DNA from: Micromonospora sp. C31
Lineage (GTDB): Bacteria; Actinomycetota; Actinomycetes; Mycobacteriales; Micromonosporaceae
Assembly (NCBI RefSeq): GCF_018070575.1
Contig: NZ_JAGPXN010000012.1
Span: forward strand, 167,912 to 231,911
Direction: 5' to 3'
Length of the DNA stretch: 64,000 nucleotides
The notes under the pieces were generated by a model. It saw only the letters and a list, made by a program, of their open reading frames with translations. It was not told where the DNA came from and searched no databases. Positions 25,866-34,790 of this stretch are shown in pieces; within the stretch, counting starts at the first letter, position 1; every line of letters begins with the position of its first letter. The position numbers and the translations under genes were made by a program.

Positions 25866-27149
25866 ATGACACGAACGGCACGGCGCGGCCTCGCGCTCGC
25901 CACCGCCATCACCCTGCTCGCCACCTCCGTCGCCTGCACCGGGGACGACGGTGGCGGCGGCCGGGGAACGGTCCCCGGCGTCACCGACACCGAGATCGTG
26001 GTCGGCACGCACATGCCGCTCACCGGTCCGGCCTCCGCCGGCTACTCCAAGATCGCCCCGGCCACGAAGGCGTACTTCGACCACGTCAACGCCAACGGCG
26101 GCGTGCACGGCCGGAAGATCACCTACAAGATCATGGACGACGGCTACAACCCGGCGAACACGCAGCAGGTGGTCCGCCAGCTCGTGCTCCAGGACAAGGT
26201 CTTCGCGATCCTCAACGGGCTCGGCACGCCGACGCACACCGGCGTGCTCGACTTCCTCAAGAGCAACCGGGTGCCCGACCTCTTCGTCGCCTCCGGCAGC
26301 CGCAGCTGGGACCAGCCCGACCGCTACCCGGGCACCTTCGGCTTCAACCCCGACTACACGGTGGAGGGCAAGATCCTGGCCCACCACGTCAAGACCAGCC
26401 TGCCGGGGCGCAAGGTCTGCTTCCTCGGCCAGGACGACGACTTCGGCCGCGACAGCCTGGTCGGCGTGGAGCAGGTGCTCGGCGCCGACGCCGTGGCGGC
26501 GAAGCAGACGTACGTCACCAGCAACACCAACCTGGCACCGCAGCTCGGCGCGTTCAAGGCGGCCGGCTGCCAGGTGGTCGTCCTCGCCACCGTGCCCGGC
26601 TTCACCGCCCTGGCCGTCGGCACCGCCGCCCGGCTGAACTTCAAGCCGCAGTGGCTGGTCTCCAACGTCGGCGCCGACCACCCGACGCTGGCCAAGCAGC
26701 TCGGCGCCAACGCCGGGCTGCTGGAGGGCATGGTCGGCGCCAACTACCTGCCGATGCAGAACGACGCCGCCGACCCGTGGATCCAGCTCTTCACCAAGGT
26801 GAACAAGGAGCACAACGGCGACGCGCCGTTCGACGGCAACACCGTCTACGGCATGGCGGTCGGCTACCTCTTCGTGCAGGTGCTCCTGGCCGCCGGCAAG
26901 GACCTCACCCGCGAGGCGGTCACCGAGGCTGTCCGCAAGGGCGGCTACCAGGGGCCCGGGCTGGCCCCGCTGCGCTACTCCGACACCGACCACTCCGGCT
27001 ACGGCGGGCAGCGGCTGACCCGGGTGAGCGGGGGGACGCAGACCTACTTCGGGCCCACGTACGAGACGGACGAGGGCGACGGGCCGGTACGCGAACACTC
27101 CGCCGCGCCGGTGGCGCCGCCGGCCAACGGGGTGCCGACGGCCTCCTGA
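25866..27149 (+). CDS. livK: Liv-type ABC transporter substrate-binding lipoprotein
   Basis: Periplasmic-binding-protein-like lipoprotein of about 427 residues. The N-terminus has Arg residues, a hydrophobic core and a lipobox ATSVAC; Cys becomes the lipidated first residue. The mature part (TDTEIVVGTHMPLTGPAS) matches LivJ/LivK-type receptors. ATG 25866 is chosen; GTG 25857 sits only a few bases from the GAGGAAAGG RBS. Ligand is not predictable from the sequence. The nearby acyl-CoA and alcohol/aldehyde dehydrogenase genes allow an organic acid or amide as well as amino acids. Confidence 0.92.
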   Translation: MTRTARRGLALATAITLLATSVACTGDDGGGGRGTVPGVTDTEIVVGTHMPLTGPASAGYSKIAPATKAYFDHVNANGGVHGRKITYKIMDDGYNPANTQQVVRQLVLQDKVFAILNGLGTPTHTGVLDFLKSNRVPDLFVASGSRSWDQPDRYPGTFGFNPDYTVEGKILAHHVKTSLPGRKVCFLGQDDDFGRDSLVGVEQVLGADAVAAKQTYVTSNTNLAPQLGAFKAAGCQVVVLATVPGFTALAVGTAARLNFKPQWLVSNVGADHPTLAKQLGANAGLLEGMVGANYLPMQNDAADPWIQLFTKVNKEHNGDAPFDGNTVYGMAVGYLFVQVLLAAGKDLTREAVTEAVRKGGYQGPGLAPLRYSDTDHSGYGGQRLTRVSGGTQTYFGPTYETDEGDGPVREHSAAPVAPPANGVPTAS

Positions 27150-27235
27150 CCGGGCGGTTCCGACCAGCCCCGTAGCGGTGGGCCGGTGACCGTGGCGTGG
27201 CGCGTCGGCTTCCCGGCCCGCCCCGCCCGGTCAGG
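27145..27235. terminator. 13-bp inverted repeat between convergent genes
   Basis: CCTGACCGGGCGG (27145-27157) is the exact reverse complement of CCGCCCGGTCAGG (27223-27235). The 65-base interior is GC-rich and can fold further. The repeat spans the gap between livK and the convergent thiolase remnant, so it may act as a bidirectional terminator. The left arm overlaps the livK stop codon. Confidence 0.5.
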
Positions 27236-27236
27236 G

Positions 27237-27680
27237 TCAGCTCAGCCGCTCGATCACCACGGCCATGCCCTGGCCGCCGCCGACGCACATGGTCTCCAGC
27301 CCGATCTCCCGGTCGTGCCAGCGCAGCGGGTTGACCAGGGCGGTGGTGATCCGGGCGCCGGTCATGCCGAACGGGTGGCCCACCGCGATCGCGCCCCCGT
27401 TGACGTTGAGCCGCTCCCAGTCGACGCCCAGCTCCCAGTCGACGCCCAGCTCCCGGGCGCTGGGCAGCACCTGCGCGGCGAACGCCTCGTTGACCTCGAC
27501 GAGGTCGACGTCGACGGACATGCCGGCCCGCCGCAGCGCCTGCCGGGGCGCCCCCACCGGCCCGAGCCCGGCGCGCACGACGGTGGCGGCGAGGTCGTCG
27601 GCGCGCAGGTCGCGCAGGGAGCCCTTGTGCGCGCGCCCGATGGGTGACCTGGCGGCGGCGGCGATGACGGCTTCGGGCAT
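27237..27680 (-). pseudogene. Acetyl-CoA acetyltransferase (thiolase) remnant with internal deletion
   Basis: A 147-residue open frame that fuses two ends of a thiolase. The first ~45 residues (AVIAAAARSPIGRA, DLRADDLAATVVRAGL) are the N-terminus; the rest (VDLVEVNEAFAAQ, NVNGGAIAVGHPFGMTGAR, CVGGGQGM) is the C-terminal third. A normal thiolase has about 390 residues, so roughly 240 are missing, including the nucleophilic Cys region. The frame is intact across the junction. A tandem duplication (ELGVDWELGVDW) lies in the C-terminal part. The protein should be catalytically dead. Confidence 0.85.
27413..27454. repeat. 18-bp tandem duplication in thiolase remnant
   Basis: GCTCCCAGTCGACGCCCA occurs at 27413-27430 and again at 27431-27448, followed by the first six bases of a third copy. 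It is in frame and adds six residues, a recent slippage-type event in a gene that has probably lost function. Confidence 0.85.
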
Positions 27681-27779
27681 GACGGCGTCCTCTCCGAAGG
27701 ATCAAACTATCTGCATCGACAGTGTGGTTTCGCTGATGCGCTGTCGATGGAATGTGACGTCTCCATCGGCGTTCCGTCG

Positions 27780-27826
27780 TTGACGAGGGTCGCCAGCGGC
27801 CCTACTGTCTGCATCGTGAATGCAGA
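27780..27826 (+). promoter_or_regulatory. Promoter and palindrome for a probably leaderless SDR gene
   Basis: TTGACG (27780-27785), a 17-bp spacer and TACTGT (27803-27808) place transcription start at about 27815, at the GTG start codon of the SDR. A palindrome TCTGCAT-CGTGA-ATGCAGA (27808-27826) overlaps the start point and would be an effective repressor site. A half-site with the same TCTGCATCG core lies near 27711, upstream of the thiolase remnant. Confidence 0.7.
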
Positions 27827-28583
27827 TTCAGGGCGACTCGTGGGCCGGGTCGCGCTCGTCACGGGCGCCAGTCGCGGCATCGGCCTGGCCGTCGCCCGCC
27901 GGCTCGTGGCCGAGGGCGCGCGCGTGGGGCTGACCGCGCGACACCCGCAGGCCCTGGCCGAGGCGGTCGAGGCGCTCGGCGGGCCCACCCACGCCGTCGC
28001 CGTCCCCGGCCGGGCCGACGACGCCGGGCACCGCCGGGCGGCGGTCGACGCCGTGACCGAGGCGTTCGGGCCGGTCGACGTGCTGGTCAACAACGTCGGG
28101 ATCAATCCGGCGTACGGGCCGCTGGTCGACCTGGACCTGGCGGCGGCCCGCAAGATCCTCGACGTCAACCTGGTCGGCACGCTCGGCTGGGTGCAGCAGG
28201 TGGCCGCCGGAATGGGCGAGCGCGGCGGCTGCGTCGTCAACGTCTCCTCGATCGCCGGCCGCACCCCGTCGCCCGGCATCGCCTTCTACGGGGTGAGCAA
28301 GGCCGCCGTCGACCACCTCACCGCCTGCCTGGCCGTCGAACTCGCCCCGCAGGTCCGGGTCAACGCCGTCGCGCCGGCAGTGGTGAAGACCCGCTTCGCG
28401 GCGGCGCTGCACGAGGGTCGGGAGGAGGAGGTCGCCGGGGCGTACCCGCTGAAGCGCCTCGGGCTGCCGCGCGACGTGGCCGGCGCGGTCGCCTTCCTCG
28501 CCTCCGACGACGCGGCCTGGCTCACCGGGCAGACCCTCGTCCTCGACGGCGGGGTCAGCCTCGTCGGCCGGCCCGCCGGATGA
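27816..28583 (+). CDS. Short-chain dehydrogenase/reductase (SDR)
   Basis: A 255-residue NAD(P)-dependent oxidoreductase. The coenzyme loop is TGASRGIG, the structural motif is NNVG, and the catalytic Ser and YxxxK are in NVSSIAG and FYGVSK. The C-terminal QTLVLDGGVS is typical of FabG-like SDRs. GTG 27816 is chosen because a strong promoter places the transcript start there (leaderless); the longer frame from 27747 begins upstream of that promoter. A TetR gene follows on the same strand. Substrate unknown; 3-hydroxyacyl-CoA or a sterol/terpenoid alcohol are options. Confidence 0.88.
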   Translation: MNADSGRLVGRVALVTGASRGIGLAVARRLVAEGARVGLTARHPQALAEAVEALGGPTHAVAVPGRADDAGHRRAAVDAVTEAFGPVDVLVNNVGINPAYGPLVDLDLAAARKILDVNLVGTLGWVQQVAAGMGERGGCVVNVSSIAGRTPSPGIAFYGVSKAAVDHLTACLAVELAPQVRVNAVAPAVVKTRFAAALHEGREEEVAGAYPLKRLGLPRDVAGAVAFLASDDAAWLTGQTLVLDGGVSLVGRPAG

Positions 28584-28686
28584 CCGCGTCGGACCTGGGC
28601 CGGTGCCGACCGGCCGCCGTGTCACCCGCCGCTAGACTCGGCGCGGCGGTGCGGGCGAGGTGACGGCGATGAGGAGGCGGGCGGCG

Positions 28687-29298
28687 ATGGGCGGTGCCGA
28701 GGCGGCGGTCCGGGTCGACGGCCGGACCGCCCGGGCCGAACGCACCCGGGCGGCGATCGTCGAGGCGCACCTGGCGCTCATCTCCGAGGGTGACCTGCGG
28801 CCGACCGGCGAGCGCATCGCCGAGCGGGCCGGCATCTCGCTGCGGACGCTCTGGACCAACTTCAAGGACATGGAGACCCTGTTCGAGGCCAGCGGGGCGG
28901 AGCTGCTCCGGCAGCAGGACGCCGCCTTCCGGCCGATCTCGCCGGCGCTGCCGCTGGCCCGGCGGGTCGACGCGTACTGCCGGCAGCGGGCCCGGCTGCT
29001 CCAACTCGTCGCGCCGTCGGCCCGGGCCGCCCAGATGCGCGAGCCGGTCTCCGGGCAGCTGCGCCGCAACCGCCTCAAGCACATCGAGCGGGTCCGCGAC
29101 GAGGTCGAGCACCTCTTCGCCGCCGAGCTGGAACAGGCCGGTCCGCAGCGGGGCCAGGTGGTCGACGCCCTGGTGGCCGCGAGCATGTGGCCCGCCTGGT
29201 CGATGCTGCGCGACGGGCTGGGGCTGGGCGTGGACCAGGCCCGCGCGGTGATGGCCCGAACCGTCGCCGCCCTGCTGGCCGACGTCGCGGTGCGCTGA
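28687..29298 (+). CDS. TetR-family transcriptional regulator
   Basis: About 203 residues. The N-terminal helix-turn-helix reads ERIAERAGISLRTLWTNFKDMETLFEA, a standard TetR DNA-binding domain; the rest is a ligand-binding helical domain. ATG 28687 is preferred because GAGGAGG lies about nine bases upstream; GTG 28660 and ATG 28669 are alternatives. It sits between an SDR and a large LuxR gene, both of which carry TGCAT-based palindromes over their starts, so it may control them (inference). Confidence 0.87.
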   Translation: MGGAEAAVRVDGRTARAERTRAAIVEAHLALISEGDLRPTGERIAERAGISLRTLWTNFKDMETLFEASGAELLRQQDAAFRPISPALPLARRVDAYCRQRARLLQLVAPSARAAQMREPVSGQLRRNRLKHIERVRDEVEHLFAAELEQAGPQRGQVVDALVAASMWPAWSMLRDGLGLGVDQARAVMARTVAALLADVAVR

Positions 29299-29349
29299 CG
29301 CGCGAGCGGGTACGCCGGTCTTTCCATCGGGCTACCGATAGGTAACACT

Positions 29350-29370
29350 CGATGCATGGTTACTGCATCG
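29350..29370 (+). promoter_or_regulatory. Palindrome overlapping the LuxR gene start
   Basis: CGATGCA (29350-29356) and TGCATCG (29364-29370) are perfect 7-bp arms around a 7-base centre. The ATG of the LuxR gene lies inside the palindrome, and there is no RBS, so the transcript is probably leaderless with a weak TTTCCA / TAACAC promoter just upstream. The TGCATCG core is shared with the palindrome at the SDR start. Confidence 0.5.
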
Positions 29371-32151
29371 TCAGTGCAATTAACCGTGTTGCGTGGCCGG
29401 GCCGAGGAACGCGCCGCGATCCGACGCCTGCTGGGCGACCTGCCCACCGGCGGGGGCGCGCTGCTGATCGAGGGCGAGCCGGGATCCGGCCGGAGCACGC
29501 TCGTCGACTACGCACACCGGCACGCAGCGGGCTGCACCGTCCTGGCCGGCACCGGGCTCCCCGAGGAGGCCGGCCTGCCGTACGCCGGGCTGCAACGGCT
29601 GCTGGACCCGGTGCTGGACCGGGCCGGGGCGCTGCCGGAGCAGCAGCGGCGGGTGCTGCTGCGGGCGCTGGCCGGCGGGGGCTGCCCCGCCCACCGGTGC
29701 CTGGCGCTGTCCCTGGCCGTGCTCGGGCTGCTCGCCGCCGCCGCCCGGGACCGCCCGCTGCTGTGCACGATGGACGACGTGGACCGGGGCGACCAGCCCA
29801 CCGCGGACGCGCTGGCGTTCGTCGCCCGCCGCCTGCACCGGTCGCGGGTGGCCGTCCTGCTCACCACCGCCGCGGACGTGCCGCTCGGCGGGATAGCCCG
29901 CCACCGGCTGCGCCCGCTCGACGACCGGGACAGCGTCGCCCTGCTCGTCGACCGGTCGGCCGGCCGTCCACCCGCGCCACCCGTGGCCGCCGCGCTCGGT
30001 GCGGCGGCCGGCGGCAACCCGCAGGCCCTGGTCGACCTGGCCGACGTGCTCACGCCGGGGCAGTGCCGCGGGGAGGAGCCCGTGCCCGAGACACCCCCGC
30101 CCGACGGCAGGCTGGGCCGCGCCTACCGCGCCCGGCTGGACCGGCTGCCCGCCGACACCCGCCACGTCCTGCTGCTCGCCGCGCTCGACGAGGACGGGGA
30201 ACCCGGCACCCTGGTCCGGGCGGCCCGGGTCGCCGGCACGGCGGTCGAGGCGCTCGCACCGGCCGAACTCGCCGGCCTGGTCCGCGTCGATTCGCGCCGG
30301 GTCACGTTCCCGCAGCCCCTCGTCCGCACCGTGGTCCGGGCCGCCGCGCCGCTGGCCGAGCGCCGCGCGGCGCACCTGCTGCTCGCCGGCGTGCTGGACG
30401 GGACGAGGCACCGGCTGCGCCGGGCGGGGCACCTCGCCGCCGCGGCGCAGGGCCCCGACCCGGCCCTGGCCGACGAGCTGGAGCGGGCGGCGGCGGAGTG
30501 TGAACGCGCGGGAGCGGCGGCCTCGGCGGCACTGCACCGGGCCGCCGAACTCACCGACGATCCGCCACGCGCCGCCGCCCGGCTGGTGGCCGCCGCCCGG
30601 TACGCCTGGTCGGCCGGCCGGGGGCACCGGGCCCGGCTGCTGCTGGGCGAACTGCCCGCCGCCCTGGACGCCACGGTGGCGGGCCGGGCCGGCCTGCTGC
30701 GCGGGGAACTGGAGTTGCGCACCGGCCGGCCCCGGGCCGCACTCACCACGCTGCTGGCCGCCGCGGACACCCTGGCCGCCACGGGACGCGCACGGTCCGG
30801 CACGGGTGCCGAGGTGGCGGACGCCGATCGCGCGCTGGCCCTCGGGGCGTTGGTGCGGGCGGGGGAGGCCGCCTGCTTCGCCGGCGACCAGTACCGCTAC
30901 GCCGAAATCGCGCGGCGGGCGGAGCTGCTACGCCGCCCCGACGACCCGCCCGCGACCGAGCTGCTGAGCGCCTACGTCGCGGGGACGGCGGCGACCCTGC
31001 GCGGCGACCACGAGCAGGCCGGCCCCGCCCTGCGCCGGACGGTCGTCCTCGGTGGACAGCTGGCCGGGGCGGCGCTGACCCCCGCGGCCCTGACCTGCGC
31101 CGCGGCGGCCGGGCTGCTGGTGGCCGTGGACGGCGCGGCGCACCGGCTCGCCGAGCGCGCCGTCGAGCTGGCCCGCGAGCGGGGCGAGGTGTCCGCCCTG
31201 CCACGCGCGTTGGAGCTGCGGGCCGCCGCCGAGTACTGGCTGGGCCGGCACCACGCCGCGGCGGACAGCTCCCGGGAGGGGCTGCGGATCGCCCGGGAGA
31301 CCGGCCAGGAGAACTGGGCCGGCGTACACCTGGGGATGCTGGCGGTGCTGGCCGCCGTCCGGGCCGACCGCGACACCGCCCTGCGCCGGATCCGGGAGAT
31401 GGGGGAGGACCCGGGCGCGCACAGCCGGCCCCGCGCCCTCGCGCAGTGGGCGCTGGCCGTGCTCGACCTGGTCGACAGCCGCCCGACCGCCGCCGCCGCG
31501 CGCCTGGCCGCGCTGGCCTGCCCGGGCACGGGCCGGGGGCAGGTGCTGGTCCTGGTGATGGCCACCCCGTACCTCGCGGAGGCGGCCGCCGCCGTCGCGG
31601 ACCGGCCGGCGGCCGGCGCCGCCCTCGCCGTCTTCGACCGCTGGGCCAGCAGTACGGCGAGCCCGTCGCGCCGGGCCCTGTCCGCGCGCTGCCACGGGCT
31701 GCTCGCGCCCCGGGGCAGCGCCGAGGCGGAGCGTGAGTTCCGTACCGCCCTGCGGTTGCACCCGACGGACGCCGACGAGTTCGAGCGGGCCCGCACCGAG
31801 CTTCTCCTCGGCCGGGAACTGCGCCGCAGCCGCCGACCGCGCGCGGCCCGCGAGCACCTGCACGCCGCCCGGGAGGCGTTCACCCTGCTCGGGGCGGCCA
31901 CCTGGGCGGAACAGGCCACCACCGAGCTGCGGGCGGCCGGGGAGTCGGTCGGCCCGCCGGAGGAGTCGGCGGCGCGACTGCTGACCGGTCAGCAGCTCCG
32001 GATCGCGCGACTGGTCGCCGAGGGCGCCACCAACCGGGAGATCGCCGCCCGGATGTTCCTGTCCACCCGCACCGTCGACCACCACCTGCGCAACATCTTC
32101 CACCGCCTCAACATCCGCTCCCGCACGGAGCTGGCCCGCGCCCTCTCCTGA
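29356..32151 (+). CDS. Large LuxR-family transcriptional regulator with AAA ATPase domain
   Basis: A 931-residue regulator of the LAL-like type. The N-terminal ATPase has Walker A GEPGSGRST near residue 40 and a Walker B-like LLCTMDDVD near 135. A long helical, TPR-like middle follows, and the C-terminus holds a LuxR helix-turn-helix (LVAEGATNREIAARMF, TVDHHLRNIF; ~875-931). Such proteins usually activate a nearby catabolic or secondary-metabolite operon in response to a ligand. It faces the alcohol/aldehyde dehydrogenase genes tail to tail. ATG 29356 has no RBS, so the start rests on homology of the N-terminus and on leaderless logic. Confidence 0.9.
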   Translation: MVTASSVQLTVLRGRAEERAAIRRLLGDLPTGGGALLIEGEPGSGRSTLVDYAHRHAAGCTVLAGTGLPEEAGLPYAGLQRLLDPVLDRAGALPEQQRRVLLRALAGGGCPAHRCLALSLAVLGLLAAAARDRPLLCTMDDVDRGDQPTADALAFVARRLHRSRVAVLLTTAADVPLGGIARHRLRPLDDRDSVALLVDRSAGRPPAPPVAAALGAAAGGNPQALVDLADVLTPGQCRGEEPVPETPPPDGRLGRAYRARLDRLPADTRHVLLLAALDEDGEPGTLVRAARVAGTAVEALAPAELAGLVRVDSRRVTFPQPLVRTVVRAAAPLAERRAAHLLLAGVLDGTRHRLRRAGHLAAAAQGPDPALADELERAAAECERAGAAASAALHRAAELTDDPPRAAARLVAAARYAWSAGRGHRARLLLGELPAALDATVAGRAGLLRGELELRTGRPRAALTTLLAAADTLAATGRARSGTGAEVADADRALALGALVRAGEAACFAGDQYRYAEIARRAELLRRPDDPPATELLSAYVAGTAATLRGDHEQAGPALRRTVVLGGQLAGAALTPAALTCAAAAGLLVAVDGAAHRLAERAVELARERGEVSALPRALELRAAAEYWLGRHHAAADSSREGLRIARETGQENWAGVHLGMLAVLAAVRADRDTALRRIREMGEDPGAHSRPRALAQWALAVLDLVDSRPTAAAARLAALACPGTGRGQVLVLVMATPYLAEAAAAVADRPAAGAALAVFDRWASSTASPSRRALSARCHGLLAPRGSAEAEREFRTALRLHPTDADEFERARTELLLGRELRRSRRPRAAREHLHAAREAFTLLGAATWAEQATTELRAAGESVGPPEESAARLLTGQQLRIARLVAEGATNREIAARMFLSTRTVDHHLRNIFHRLNIRSRTELARALS

Positions 32152-32247
32152 CCCCGCGCCCGCCCGGGTCGATCACGCGGTTGCGGTGCCCCGCGAAAGC
32201 CACGAGGTGGCGGTGACCGCCCACCACAGGTGCGTGGTCGACGCGGA

Positions 32248-33327
32248 TCAGGGGGTGGGCAGGACGATCGTGCGGGCGCCCTCGCCCCGGGACATGCGGG
32301 CGAAGGCCTCCGGGGCTTCGTCGAGGGTGGTCCGGTCGGTGATCAGGTAGTTGAGGTCGAGGCTGCCGTCGAGTACGGCCCGGGCGAGTTCCGGCACGTC
32401 CCGGTCCGGGTCGGAGGAGCCGTAGACCGAGGAGCGCAGCGTCCGGGCCGAGTGGAAGATGTCCAGCGCGCCGAGCCCGACGATGTCGTCCTTGGCCCCC
32501 ATGCCGACCACGGTCACCTGACCGCCCCGGCGGGTCGCCCGCCAGGCGGCGCGGATCGTGGCGCTGCGCCCGACGCACTCCAGCGCGTGGTCGACGCCCC
32601 GGCCGCCGGTGCGCGCCCGCAGCGCCCGGTTGAGCGACTCGTCGGCGAGCAGGAAGTCGGTGGCCCCGGCCGCGGCGGCCAACGCCGCCTTGCTCGGGGA
32701 GACGTCGACGGCGAGCACCGGGTCGGCGCCGGCGGCCCGCGCGGCGGAGACCACCGAGAGCCCCACCCCGCCGAGACCGATCACCGCCACCGACTCGCCG
32801 GGGGTCACCTGCGCGGTACGGCGGACCGCGCCGACGCCGGTGAGCACGGCGCAGCCCAGCAGCGCCGCCGCCTCGAAGGGCAGCTCCGCCGGGACTGCGA
32901 TGACGGCGTCCTGCGGCACCACCACCTCCTCGGCGAGGGCGCCGAGGCCGAGCGTGACGTGCAGGACCTCGCCGGACGGCGTCCGTCCCCGGGGGGCCGA
33001 GGGCGCCCCGGTGCGTTCGCACAGCCACGGCTCGTCCCGCCCGCAGTACCAGCAGGCGCGGCACGGCGGGGCCCAGTTCAGCACCACGTGCGCGCCGGGT
33101 GCCACCCGCGTGACGGCGTCGCCGACCGCGACCACCACACCGGCCGCCTCGTGCCCCAGCACCAGCGGGTACGGCGGCGCGAGCGTCCCGTCGACCATGG
33201 ACAGGTCGGAGTGGCAGACGCCCGCCGCCCGCACGCTCACCCGTACCTCGTGCGGGCCGGGGGCCGGCAGCTCGATCTCCTCCACCAGCAGCGGGGCGTC
33301 GACGGCCCGTACGATCAGGGCCCTCAC
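32248..33327 (-). CDS. Zinc-dependent alcohol dehydrogenase
   Basis: A 359-residue medium-chain dehydrogenase/reductase. AGVCHSDLS (catalytic Zn Cys), GHEAAGVV (Zn His) and a second Cys in the catalytic domain are present. PCRACWYCGRDEPWLC provides the four structural-Zn cysteines. The NAD loop is GLGGVGLS. The sequence type is class III/aryl-alcohol-like. GTG 33327 overlaps the aldehyde dehydrogenase stop (GTGA), so alcohol-to-acid oxidation by the coupled pair is likely. Confidence 0.92.
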   Translation of the reverse strand: MRALIVRAVDAPLLVEEIELPAPGPHEVRVSVRAAGVCHSDLSMVDGTLAPPYPLVLGHEAAGVVVAVGDAVTRVAPGAHVVLNWAPPCRACWYCGRDEPWLCERTGAPSAPRGRTPSGEVLHVTLGLGALAEEVVVPQDAVIAVPAELPFEAAALLGCAVLTGVGAVRRTAQVTPGESVAVIGLGGVGLSVVSAARAAGADPVLAVDVSPSKAALAAAAGATDFLLADESLNRALRARTGGRGVDHALECVGRSATIRAAWRATRRGGQVTVVGMGAKDDIVGLGALDIFHSARTLRSSVYGSSDPDRDVPELARAVLDGSLDLNYLITDRTTLDEAPEAFARMSRGEGARTIVLPTP

Positions 33328-34742
33328 CGCTGGATGGCCTTGACCTGGAGGAACTCGTCGAGCCCGTGCCGGCCCAGCTCCCGGCCGAGCCCGGACTGCT
33401 TGTAGCCGCCGAACGGGGCGAGCGGGTTGAACGGGGCGCCGTTGACGTCGACGGCGCCGGTGCGCATGCGCCGGGCCACCCGTAGCGCCCGCTGTTCGTC
33501 GGCGGACCAGACCGCGCCGGCCAGCCCGTAGCGGGAGTTGTTGGCGATGGCCACCGCCTCGTCCTCGTCGTCGAACCCGATGACCGCGAGCACCGGGCCG
33601 AAGACCTCCTCCTGGGCCAGGGCGCTGTCGGGGTCGACGTCGGCGATCACCGTCGGGGCGACGAACCATCCCCGCTCCGGCAGTGCTGCCTCCGGCCCGC
33701 CGCACACCAGCCGGCCCCCGTCGGCCAGTCCTCGGGCGACGTGCCCGAGGACCCGTTCCCGCTGCGCGGCGGAGACCAGCGGGCCGAGCCGGGTGGCCGG
33801 GTCGAACGGGTCGCCGAGCCGGTAGCCCGCCGCGGCCTTGGCGGCCAGGTCGAGGGCCTCGTCGTAGCGGTCGCGGTGCACCAGCAGGCGGGTCCAGGCG
33901 GTGCAGGTCTGGCCGGAGTTGAGGAAGGCGTTGCCGACCCCCACCTTCACGGCCGTGCCCAGGTCGGCGTCGTCGAGGACGACGTTGGCCGACTTGCCGC
34001 CGAGCTCCAGGGCGACCCGGGCGATCCGGTCGGCGGCGAGGTGGGAGATCCGCCGGCCGGTGGCCGTCGAGCCGGTGAAGGAGACCATGTCGACGTCGGG
34101 GTGCGCGGCGATGGCCTCGCCGACCACCGGGCCGGTGCCGGTGACCAGGTTGACCACCCCGGGCGGGAAGCCGGCCTCGTGGATCGCGTCGAAGAGCAGG
34201 TACGCCGTCAGCGGGGTCAGCTCGCTGGGCTTGAGCACCACCGTGCAGCCGGCGGCCAGGGCGGGGGCCAGTTTCGCGATGACCTGGTGCAGCGGGTAGT
34301 TCCACGGGGTGATCGCCCCGACCACGCCGACCGGTTCCCGGACCACCAGCGAGTTGCCGACGGTCTCCTCGGCCGGGGGGCGGGCGGCCAGCTCGACGTA
34401 GCTGTGCAGGACGGTCAGCGGCAGGCCGGCCTGGACCCGGGTGGCCACCTTCAGCGGGGTGCCCAGCTCCAGGGCGACGGTGCGGGCGATCTCGTCGGCC
34501 CGGGCGGAGAGCGCGGCGTGCAGCCGGTCCAGGCGGGCGGCCCGCTCGGCGGGCGTGGTGTCGGCCCAGCCGGGGAAGGCGGCCCGGGCCGCCGCGACGG
34601 CCTGGTCGACGTCGGCGGCCGTGCCGGCCGGGACGGCGGCGACGACCTCCTCGGTCGCCGGGTTCCGCACCGCGACGGTCTCCCCGGCGCCGGCGGCGAC
34701 CCACTGTCCGTCGAGGTAGAAGTCGGTCCGTGCGAGATCCAT
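33324..34742 (-). CDS. NAD(P)-dependent aldehyde dehydrogenase
   Basis: A 472-residue ALDH-superfamily enzyme oxidising an aldehyde to the acid. The NAD site GSTATGRR, catalytic Glu in LELGGKSA and nucleophilic Cys in SGQTCTAW are all visible, as is the C-terminal PFGGYKQSG. ATG 34742 has GAGGGG upstream; GTG 34754 is a less likely start. It is the first gene of a two-gene operon with the alcohol dehydrogenase. A palindrome at 34766-34786 directly upstream points to control by the adjacent TetR protein. Confidence 0.93.
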   Translation of the reverse strand: MDLARTDFYLDGQWVAAGAGETVAVRNPATEEVVAAVPAGTAADVDQAVAAARAAFPGWADTTPAERAARLDRLHAALSARADEIARTVALELGTPLKVATRVQAGLPLTVLHSYVELAARPPAEETVGNSLVVREPVGVVGAITPWNYPLHQVIAKLAPALAAGCTVVLKPSELTPLTAYLLFDAIHEAGFPPGVVNLVTGTGPVVGEAIAAHPDVDMVSFTGSTATGRRISHLAADRIARVALELGGKSANVVLDDADLGTAVKVGVGNAFLNSGQTCTAWTRLLVHRDRYDEALDLAAKAAAGYRLGDPFDPATRLGPLVSAAQRERVLGHVARGLADGGRLVCGGPEAALPERGWFVAPTVIADVDPDSALAQEEVFGPVLAVIGFDDEDEAVAIANNSRYGLAGAVWSADEQRALRVARRMRTGAVDVNGAPFNPLAPFGGYKQSGLGRELGRHGLDEFLQVKAIQR

Positions 34743-34765
34743 CGCGCCCCTCACGTACGTCAGCC

Positions 34766-34786
34766 AAAACTAGCGGTGCAAGTTTT
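34766..34786. promoter_or_regulatory. TetR operator candidate A (upstream of ALDH/ADH operon)
   Basis: Imperfect palindrome of form AAAACT-n-GC-nnn-GC-n-AGTTTT. Its reverse complement recurs, apart from the outermost bases, upstream of the acyl-CoA dehydrogenase (35517-35539). The site lies 24 bp before the ALDH start codon, between ALDH and the 3' end of the TetR gene. Confidence 0.8.
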
Positions 34787-34790
34787 GACT

